Assembly: GCA_003176075.1 (NCBI GenBank)
Contig: PSRN01000004.1
Span: 1 to 11,313, forward strand
Reading direction: 5' to 3'
Length of the DNA: 11,313 nt
Origin: Bdellovibrio sp.
Lineage (GTDB): Bacteria > Bdellovibrionota > Bdellovibrionia > Bdellovibrionales > Bdellovibrionaceae
Made by a program: the position numbers and the translations under genes. Each line of letters opens with the position of its first letter. The first letter of the stretch is position 1. The notes below the pieces were generated by a model. The model had not been told where the DNA came from, did not search any database, and saw nothing but the letters and a program-made list of their open reading frames with translations. Below are positions 1-5,113 of the stretch, piece by piece.

Positions 1-45
1 GCGGAGGTGCCGAAGGCACCGACTTGGATGGCGGAGGTGCCGAAG
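1..45 (-). repeat. Palindromic element copy 1 plus partial tandem copy, inside tpiA
   Basis: Bases 1-27 match the 27-bp element perfectly in the orientation GCGGAGGTGCCGAAG... (strand is given relative to the copy at 9202, the orientation with GGTGCCTTCGGCACC followed by TCCGC). Bases 31-45 repeat its first 15 bases, giving a 30-nt tandem period that keeps the frame. TpiA reads it as GGAEGTDL followed by DGG-GAE. The window begins at the element, so further copies may lie upstream. Confidence 0.85.
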
Positions 46-338
46 CAAACTCAAGTGGTGAAGTCGTCATCGCCTATGAACCGGTGTGGGCGATCGGCAC
101 TGGGAAAGTGGCCGGGCCAGAGCAAGTTCGTGAGGCCCACGCATTTATTCATGGATTATTGCGAGAGTTGCAAATGCCTGATGTCCCTATTCTCTATGGC
201 GGAAGTGTTAAGGCGGATAATGCGGCGGCCCTTTCAGCTATTCCCCATGTCAGTGGATTTCTAGTTGGCGGAGCCTCGCTGGACGTGCCATCATTTTTGT
301 CAATCGTTGATGCTTGCAAGTCTCCCAGCTCTTCTTAG
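1..338 (+). CDS. tpiA: Triosephosphate isomerase, C-terminal part (5' end outside window)
   Basis: Glycolytic enzyme interconverting dihydroxyacetone phosphate and glyceraldehyde 3-phosphate in the cytoplasm. The frame starting at base 3 is open from the window edge to TAG at 336-338 and gives 111 residues. Visible are the active-site segment YEPVWAIGTGK, where the Glu is the catalytic base and the following residues form mobile loop 6, and the phosphate-binding segments YGGSVKADN and GFLVGGASLD near the C-terminus. This is roughly the last 40 percent of a normal ~250-residue enzyme. Oddity: the residues just before strand beta-6 (GGAEGTDLDGGGAEANSS) are not typical of the family. They are encoded by a 27-bp palindromic repeat plus a partial second copy. 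The catalytic part looks intact, so the gene is probably functional. The next gene overlaps its 3' end. Confidence 0.93.
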   Translation, partial: GGAEGTDLDGGGAEANSSGEVVIAYEPVWAIGTGKVAGPEQVREAHAFIHGLLRELQMPDVPILYGGSVKADNAAALSAIPHVSGFLVGGASLDVPSFLSIVDACKSPSSS

Positions 339-1575
339 TCTTATTTTTTGTTTTGCCCCTAGGGCGGGAGCCATTTATGGCAATTACAATTCGATCTTGA
401 TCGGCGACCTCTCAGCCGGGCTGGGAGGGGCCGGGACTTCCATCACCGAAGATGCCTCAGCCGGAGCTTGGTATAATCCAGCGACGCTGGCGGTCTTTGA
501 AGGACAGAGCTTTTCGGCCTCGGTTGGCATCTACAAGAAATTTGCCACCACCTTTGGACCCAGTGAGAACCCCGTCAATAGCGCCTTGCGCGCCAACCAG
601 GGCTTTTTTCAAGCCGTGCCGTCTTCCACCGGAAGTGTGGTGCGCTACGAGGAGACGGAGTGGCTCAAAGATTGGACCCTCACCCTCTCCATTCTGGTGC
701 CTGAATACGATACCTACACAGGAACCGTGAAGAGCACTGACAATTATAATTCGAAGATTGATTTTACCGACCAGGCGCTTTGGGTTGGGGCTGCATTTTC
801 CAGAAAAATCTCGGCCGATGGATTTTTTGGCTTCACGGTCTATTACACGGCCCGCAGTTTTAACTTAACGATCACCGAGCGTACTTACACCGATGCGGCG
901 AATTTCCAGATCTTTTCAGAGGAACGGACGATCACCCAAAACAGTGTTGTCTTGTTGCTCGGATATTTGAATCGTGTGACAGAAAATTGGAATTGGGGAA
1001 TTTCATTTCGCCTGCCAAGCCTTTCAGTCGCGGGTCAGGGAGTGTTCGCAAGAACTTCGATTATCAACGGACAAAATACTCCGGCCCCGATCAGCTATTC
1101 CAATTTGCTATCCAGAGGTCACATTCCGGTGAGGCTGAGCACCGGCGTCTCCTACCGGGGAGCGCCGGATTGGTTGTGGTCCTTCGATCTCAGTTACTAT
1201 GGAGCGGAAAGCTACAGCGATATGGAATCCGACGACATCGCTGAAAGAATCGAGCACAAGCCCATCGTGAACTTCGCTCTTGGAGCTGAGTACAAATGGA
1301 ACAGCTGGTTTAAGCTGCGGGGCGGGGTCTTCACCAATCTTTCTTCGTACCCGGACCCGGATCCTGCCAAGGTGTGGGCTCAAGGGGACCATGTCGATCA
1401 ACTCGGATTTTCCGCCAATGCGGCTTTGTTGCGCAAGAACATCGAGTACACCTTCGGAGGTTACTACACGGGCGGGCACGGACTCAGTTCTCAGCGCGTT
1501 GACGGTCAAAATACCGTGATCGCCAAGTCCCAGAACCTGTTCACCATGCTGGTGGGGACGTCGTACCATTTTTGA
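310..1575 (+). CDS. FadL/OmpP1-like outer-membrane beta-barrel protein
   Basis: Predicted outer-membrane protein of 421 residues. The N-terminus has a hydrophobic signal peptide (about residues 1-21, ending APRAGA) followed by IYGNYNS. The mature N-terminus carries GLGGAGTSITEDASAGAWYN followed by PATLA, resembling the Gly/Ala-rich 'D-A-S-A...N-P-A-x-L' hallmark of the FadL/OmpP1/TodX hydrophobic-compound transporter family. The rest alternates polar and aromatic residues in beta-strand fashion, and the chain ends in TSYHF with the C-terminal Phe typical of BAM substrates. I chose ATG 310 because the signal peptide starts there. In-frame TTG codons at 265 and 307 are alternatives, and the one at 265 would add an unlikely polar extension. 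The n-region has no positive charge and there is no clear Shine-Dalgarno, so the start is uncertain. It overlaps tpiA by 29 nt, suggesting co-transcription. The substrate is unknown, and assignment to another barrel family is possible. Confidence 0.7.
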   Translation: MLASLPALLSLIFCFAPRAGAIYGNYNSILIGDLSAGLGGAGTSITEDASAGAWYNPATLAVFEGQSFSASVGIYKKFATTFGPSENPVNSALRANQGFFQAVPSSTGSVVRYEETEWLKDWTLTLSILVPEYDTYTGTVKSTDNYNSKIDFTDQALWVGAAFSRKISADGFFGFTVYYTARSFNLTITERTYTDAANFQIFSEERTITQNSVVLLLGYLNRVTENWNWGISFRLPSLSVAGQGVFARTSIINGQNTPAPISYSNLLSRGHIPVRLSTGVSYRGAPDWLWSFDLSYYGAESYSDMESDDIAERIEHKPIVNFALGAEYKWNSWFKLRGGVFTNLSSYPDPDPAKVWAQGDHVDQLGFSANAALLRKNIEYTFGGYYTGGHGLSSQRVDGQNTVIAKSQNLFTMLVGTSYHF

Positions 1576-1713
1576 GGGGCTCAGTCACAAGTGAATCAGC
1601 GGCAAAAAAGAAGTTTTGATCTTTTGAATAATGCCACTGAAAAGTAGTAAAGATTTCCAAGGACTCCCCTTCAGACTCCTTTTATAGATAATCGATTTCG
1701 AATTCGGGGTGAA

Positions 1714-2022
1714 GTGGACTCGCCCGATGGATCGCCCCTGGTTTACTCATGTAATAATTCTAATTTTTCCACTGTGACCGTTAAACGATCTCCAGAGGAT
1801 ATTGTGACTGATATTTCTTTTGGAAAGGGTTTTGTCCGAGTTAATTCGAAGGGGGTCAGCGACCAGATACCCGAAAATCGAGAGGGTGTATATTATGTTG
1901 ATGTGGTCGATAAAAAATGGAGGTGGGTGCCGTCTCTGGATTTGTTTCTTATGACTTACAATGGATCGGTTGTCCGCATCTTAACTTGTGAACCTGAGAC
2001 CAAGCCCGAACAAAAACACTGA
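1714..2022 (+). CDS. Hypothetical small protein, possibly a gene fragment
   Basis: Open frame of 102 codons from GTG 1714 to TGA 2020-2022; the frame is open upstream back to 1651. I do not recognise the product. It has no signal peptide and no membrane segment. It is a mixed polar/hydrophobic chain with beta-like stretches (FSTVTVKR, GVYYVDVVDKKWRWVP, VVRILTCE) and a charged tail EPETKPEQKH. Only a weak GGGG lies upstream of the GTG, and base composition is more AT-rich than in the mur genes. A terminator-like hairpin 33 nt after the stop supports a transcribed unit. The absence of an ATG and of a good ribosome site leaves open that this is the 3' remnant of a longer, decayed gene. Confidence 0.4.
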   Translation: MDSPDGSPLVYSCNNSNFSTVTVKRSPEDIVTDISFGKGFVRVNSKGVSDQIPENREGVYYVDVVDKKWRWVPSLDLFLMTYNGSVVRILTCEPETKPEQKH

Positions 2023-2055
2023 ACTTAGAGCATATCTATAGCAAGTCAGTTCAAG

Positions 2056-2092
2056 ACGGGGCGGGCTTTGCCTGCCAATCCCGTCCCGTTTT
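2056..2092 (+). terminator. Probable Rho-independent terminator
   Basis: Arms ACGGGGCGGG (2056-2065) and CCCGTCCCGT (2080-2089) form a 10-bp stem with one G-U pair and a 14-nt loop, followed by a short T-run (2089-2092). It lies 33 nt after the stop of the small plus-strand ORF. The short T-tract makes it a moderate call. Confidence 0.6.
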
Positions 2093-2140
2093 CAGGTTGA
2101 AAGACAAACTCTTGGTTGCAGTTGCCGCGCTAGAAAAGGG

Positions 2141-2156
2141 ACTGGATTGGCCCAGT
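2141..2156 (-). terminator. Possible weak terminator for the minus-strand small gene
   Basis: ACTGG/CCAGT inverted repeat with a 6-nt loop. Read on the minus strand it is followed by CCC and TTTT. It lies just beyond the stop of the minus-strand gene at 2167. The stem is only 5 bp, so this is a weak candidate. Confidence 0.25.
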
Positions 2157-2166
2157 GCTTCAGCGT

Positions 2167-2478
2167 CTATAAATTTTCGATTGGATTTGCGACTTTCTCT
2201 TTGATTTCTTTAATCCCGAAGTCTTGGATTCCGAGGTCTTTAATCCCCAAATCTTTGATGTCCTTTTCCGTGTCGCCGCTCGGTTCCCGGTGAGTGGTCT
2301 CGCCCTCGGTCGCAATCCTGGCTGGAACTTGCACCAGGAAAGGAGCTACTTCCGTCTCGTTGGGGGCCTCCGCATTGATGAACAGGCCGGCCGAGACAAG
2401 GGCGACAGAGGCAATGGTGATTTGCCAGAATTCACGGCGTTCATGTCTTTTCTTGCTTGAATCAGAGATCACGGCCAT
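2167..2478 (-). CDS. Hypothetical small single-pass membrane protein with KDLGI repeats
   Basis: A 103-residue product from ATG at 2478 (complement 2476-2478). I do not recognise a family. Order of parts: a basic N-terminus (SSKKRHERRE), one hydrophobic segment at about residues 17-35 (FWQITIASVALVSAGLFINA), a presumably extracytoplasmic acidic region, then a repeat tract KDLGI-KDLGI-QDFGI leading into KEIKEK. The basic flank predicts N-in/C-out topology, or an uncleaved signal anchor. The start is chosen because a purine-rich AAGGGGGG runs directly into the ATG and the product then begins just before the membrane anchor. The frame is open further upstream to 2625, but that stretch looks noncoding. 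The gene is convergent with the small plus-strand ORF and lies downstream of the esterase gene on the same strand, 216 nt away. Confidence 0.5.
   Translation of the reverse strand: MAVISDSSKKRHERREFWQITIASVALVSAGLFINAEAPNETEVAPFLVQVPARIATEGETTHREPSGDTEKDIKDLGIKDLGIQDFGIKEIKEKVANPIENL
2212..2256 (-). repeat. Three 15-bp tandem coding repeats
   Basis: Three imperfect 15-nt units (2212-2226, 2227-2241, 2242-2256) encode QDFGI, KDLGI and KDLGI on the minus strand. They keep frame and form a charged/hydrophobic pentapeptide tract at the C-terminal side of the small membrane protein. Confidence 0.8.
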
Positions 2479-2694
2479 CCCCCCTTGGATTTCCTTTTCT
2501 TTTGCCAAAGCATTTTTGGGGCCAATATGGATGAACCCTGATCGGGTGTCTATTCGGTTTTGAGAGGTGAGTCGCTCTCGACAGCTGCTCGGTCCCTGAT
2601 CAGGTGTCGTAAAATTCGCCAGCAAATGGGCGTCATTGCCTGTCCGGGAGTTCCCTGGAGATTGTGGAAAATATGTGAAGCGGTTTCGCTGCCG
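2479..2694. other. Gap between two minus-strand genes, with a spaced direct repeat
   Basis: No convincing gene. It contains two copies of a 15-bp sequence, CCCTGATCGGGTGTC at 2536-2550 and CCCTGATCAGGTGTC at 2594-2608, whose centre is palindromic or nearly so (CCTGATCAGG in the second). They lie 58 bp apart, upstream of the minus-strand small gene, where they could be regulatory sites. No clear promoter was identified. Confidence 0.4.
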
Positions 2695-3435
2695 TCAGCG
2701 GATTTTTGGGGGTTCTTGATGGAGCTGCTGCAAATACGCATTGGCTTTGTCGATGACCATCCGGGGGATTTCATGGGTGCCCTCAAAGGCAAAAAGTGAA
2801 CCCTTGAGTCCCTGCTGAATAAGGAAAGTTTCCAATTGCGCCCCCGCCCTGAACGGCAGCACCGGATCCTGCCGGCCATGGGATTGAAAAAATCGCGATG
2901 ACTTGCGGTGGCTGGCGACAGTCGCCCATTCCGCGCGATTGATCAAAGCGCCGGAGAACAGGACAAGCCCTTTGGGCGTTTCGGGGGCGTGTAGAAAAAG
3001 ATCGCAGGAGAGCATGGCCCCTTGGCTGAATCCTCCGAGAATAATTTGGTCCCACGAGTAGCCGAAAGACGAGACCCACGCAAGGAGTCGCGCCCGCAGA
3101 GCGGGGAGCTCGGGCGGCCGATGATCCAGATCCCACATTCCGCCTTTCTGCACGGCTCTTTCGAGACGGCTCATATCAATGGGCCACCAGGCGCGCCCGA
3201 ACCAGCCAGGCCCAATGGGAACGGCCATTACCCCTTGCGGGAAGATCCAGTGCGTCGACTCAGGTTGAGGAGGCGTCAAGACCTCCGCCAGGGACTTCAA
3301 ATCGTAGGCGTCGGCGCCGAAACCGTGAAAAAGGAAGACCGCCTGCTGAGCGGGCCAGGTCGGTGCCTTCGGACCCTCCGCAGCCGCCCGCGCGGGAATT
3401 TCCAGAAATTCGATGGATTGGTTCGACTTGCTCAT
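2695..3435 (-). CDS. Carboxylesterase/phospholipase-family alpha/beta hydrolase (YpfH-type)
   Basis: A 246-residue cytoplasmic serine hydrolase of the phospholipase/carboxylesterase family, acting on ester substrates that cannot be named from sequence. Visible catalytic parts: oxyanion segment FHGFGAD (about 36-42), nucleophile elbow GGFSQGA with Ser137, acid Asp190 in HGRQDPVLP, and His221 in FEGTHEIP, which is a complete triad at normal family spacing. Length is close to the usual 220-230 plus an insert. Start ATG 3433-3435 gives a natural N-terminus. Residues 19-27 (AEGPKAPTW) come from a diverged copy of the 27-bp palindromic element, placed just before the conserved PAQQ-x-x-x-LFHG entry to the core sheet. 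The gene is divergent from murE. On its strand, TTCAAG and TATGTA 18 bp apart lie just upstream, a weak promoter candidate. No clear Shine-Dalgarno. Confidence 0.88.
   Translation of the reverse strand: MSKSNQSIEFLEIPARAAAEGPKAPTWPAQQAVFLFHGFGADAYDLKSLAEVLTPPQPESTHWIFPQGVMAVPIGPGWFGRAWWPIDMSRLERAVQKGGMWDLDHRPPELPALRARLLAWVSSFGYSWDQIILGGFSQGAMLSCDLFLHAPETPKGLVLFSGALINRAEWATVASHRKSSRFFQSHGRQDPVLPFRAGAQLETFLIQQGLKGSLFAFEGTHEIPRMVIDKANAYLQQLHQEPPKIR
3355..3381 (+). repeat. Palindromic element copy 2, inside the esterase gene
   Basis: 27-bp copy with three mismatches to the consensus (AGGTC for AAGTC, and GGACCC for GGCACC), so its stem is damaged. On the minus strand the esterase reads it as AEGPKAPTW. 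The consensus copy in the same frame would give AEVPKAPTW. Confidence 0.8.
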
Positions 3436-3508
3436 TTCTTGTTTGTGCTACATAAAAAAATTCCAAAGGTCACTTGAATTTCATCACAGCTCTGAGAAGA
3501 ATGATGGC
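3436..3508. promoter_or_regulatory. Divergent intergenic region between esterase and murE
   Basis: This 73-bp AT-rich stretch, with an A-tract at 3454-3460, must hold the 5' signals of both the esterase gene and the mur run, unless murE is expressed from further back. I see no strong sigma-70-like promoter for murE. GAGAAG at 3494-3499 is a plausible ribosome site for the GTG start at 3509. Confidence 0.35.
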
Positions 3509-5113
3509 GTGATTTTATCCGAACTTTTACTTGGATTGCCGGGGGTTTCGGCCAGGCAGCGAGGCCAGCTGCCGGAAATTTCGGTGACCGCAATCACCCA
3601 GGATAGCCGAGAGGTCGTGCCCGGAAGCTTGTTTATCGCCGTCAAGGGGATCCGGGCGGACGGTCATGAGTTTGTGTCCCAGGCCATCGAAAATGGCGCG
3701 GCGGCCTTGGTTCTGCAGCGAGGGCGGGTTCCACCCGAAGGCCTCGAGGTCCCGGTGTTTGAAGTCGACGACACCACCGCCGCGTGCCACTTCTTAGCCC
3801 GGCGGTTTTATGGTGATCCGAGCCAACGCCTGCTTTGCATTGGAGTCACCGGGACCAACGGAAAAACATCGATCACCTTTATTTTGGAACATCTTCTGAC
3901 CAGGGCCCAAATCCCCGCTGGCGTGATTGGGACCATCGATAACCACATCCGCGACCGTGTGTGGCCAGCCCGGCAAACGACGCCCGAAGCGCTTCAACTG
4001 CAGCGCCGAATCGCCGAAATGAAAGCCGAGGGCGCGCAAGCCGTCGTGATGGAGGTTTCAAGCCACGCTCTCAGCCAGGGCCGTGTCGAAGGAGTGCAAT
4101 TCAATATCGCCGTCTTCACGAATCTCACCCGTGATCACCTGGATTATCATGGGAGCATGAAGAGTTATTTTGAGGCGAAACAAAAGTTGTTCACGGATTT
4201 GCTTTGGAAGTCGTTCAAGGTGCCCCTCTTTGCGATCGTGAATATCGATGATGAGTGGGGACGCCGCCTGCGGGTTTCCTCGAGGGCGGGCCTGTGGACT
4301 TACGGCCGTCGGACCGCGAATAAGCCTGCGGCCGCCGATTTTTCTTTTTCAATCAGCGAGATGAGTTTTTCCGGCAGCCGTTTGGAGCTCGAGACGCCGT
4401 TTGGGCGCTGCCGGGGAACCATTCCCCTGTGTGGCGAGCACAACGCTTACAACGTGACGGCGGCGATTGCGGCCATGGCCACGGTGGGATTTCATCCGGA
4501 ACAAAGCTTGCGATGGATGGAAGGATTTGCGGGAGTGCCAGGCCGCTTGCAAACCGTGCCCAACGTCGCGAAGAACGTTTTTATTGACTACGCCCATACG
4601 CCTGACGCCCTTGAAAAAGTTCTGATGACGCTCCACCAGGTGCGGGAGACCTCCAAGGCGGGTGGTCGGATCATCACCGTCTTTGGTTGTGGCGGCGACC
4701 GGGATCCGGGAAAGCGTCCATTGATGGTTCAAATCGCCGAGAATTTGAGCGATGAAGTTATACTGACTTCGGACAATCCACGCCATGAGGATCCGGAGAA
4801 AATTCTGGATCAGATGGAAGCGGGAGCCAAAAGCGCCCGTGGCACACAGGGATCGCGAAGCGATCCCGCAAATTCCTTCGCCGCCCACGCTCCGGCGAAG
4901 ATTCGCCGGCAAGTGGATCGCAAGAAAGCGATCGGGGAAGCGCTGGCAAGTTGCCGTCCCGAAGACGTCGTGTTGATTGCCGGCAAAGGGCATGAGCTTT
5001 ACCAGCAAGTGGGAGAAGAACGGATTCCCTTCTCTGATCTAGCGGTGGTGCGGGAGTTCATTGGCCAAGTCGGTGCCTTGGGCACCTCCGCAAAGCAGGG
5101 ATTGGTGAAATGA
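3509..5113 (+). CDS. murE: UDP-MurNAc-L-Ala-D-Glu--meso-diaminopimelate ligase
   Basis: Cytoplasmic ATP-dependent ligase adding the third amino acid of the peptidoglycan stem peptide. With start GTG 3509 it has 534 residues. Visible: N-terminal UDP-binding domain with TQDSREVVPGSLFIAVKG, P-loop GVTGTNGKTS (112-121), TTPEALQLQ and MEVSSHALSQGRV, the FEAKQKLF stretch holding the Lys carbamylated in this family (K224), FIDYAHTPDALE, FGCGGDRDPGKRP, DNPR (422-425), which normally marks meso-Dap specificity, and VVLIAGKGHE. An earlier in-frame ATG at 3413 is rejected because it lies inside the divergent esterase gene. GTG 3509 has GAGAAG 9 nt upstream. The protein is longer than the usual ~490-500 for two reasons: a non-family insert at about 443-464 in the C-terminal domain and a tail (VGALGTSA) from the 27-bp palindromic element. 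Its TGA overlaps the murF ATG (ATGA). Confidence 0.96.
   Translation: MILSELLLGLPGVSARQRGQLPEISVTAITQDSREVVPGSLFIAVKGIRADGHEFVSQAIENGAAALVLQRGRVPPEGLEVPVFEVDDTTAACHFLARRFYGDPSQRLLCIGVTGTNGKTSITFILEHLLTRAQIPAGVIGTIDNHIRDRVWPARQTTPEALQLQRRIAEMKAEGAQAVVMEVSSHALSQGRVEGVQFNIAVFTNLTRDHLDYHGSMKSYFEAKQKLFTDLLWKSFKVPLFAIVNIDDEWGRRLRVSSRAGLWTYGRRTANKPAAADFSFSISEMSFSGSRLELETPFGRCRGTIPLCGEHNAYNVTAAIAAMATVGFHPEQSLRWMEGFAGVPGRLQTVPNVAKNVFIDYAHTPDALEKVLMTLHQVRETSKAGGRIITVFGCGGDRDPGKRPLMVQIAENLSDEVILTSDNPRHEDPEKILDQMEAGAKSARGTQGSRSDPANSFAAHAPAKIRRQVDRKKAIGEALASCRPEDVVLIAGKGHELYQQVGEERIPFSDLAVVREFIGQVGALGTSAKQGLVK
4849..4909 (+). repeat. Palindrome-rich in-frame insert in murE
   Basis: Two perfect hairpins lie close together: GGGATCGC-GAA-GCGATCCC (4849-4867, 8-bp stem, 3-nt loop) and CCGGCGAA-GA-TTCGCCGG (4892-4909). 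They encode the extra MurE residues around RGTQGSRSDPANSFAAHAPAK, located where other MurE proteins have only a short connection before the 'R-x-x-A-I' helix. Sequence is unrelated to the 27-bp element. It may be a second mobile palindromic family, or locally expanded sequence. Confidence 0.55.
5065..5091 (+). repeat. Palindromic element copy 3, at the murE 3' end
   Basis: 27-bp copy with one mismatch (loop TTG instead of TTC). MurE reads it as QVGALGTSA, forming a C-terminal tail after the last conserved helix (AVVREFIG). The frame relative to the element is the same as in murF. Confidence 0.85.

Noticed and set aside
1108..1569. Long antisense open frame under the outer-membrane protein gene
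   Set aside because: It is the shadow of a GC-rich coding frame; no recognisable motif or start signal.
2479..2625. Longer N-terminus of the small membrane protein, to 2625 on the minus strand
   Set aside because: The extra residues show no signal or domain, and the region holds noncoding-looking direct repeats. ATG 2478 directly precedes the basic flank and membrane segment.
3413..3508. N-terminal extension of MurE from ATG 3413
   Set aside because: It would overlap the divergent esterase gene and encode residues unlike MurE. GTG 3509 with a purine-rich site upstream gives a normal N-terminus.
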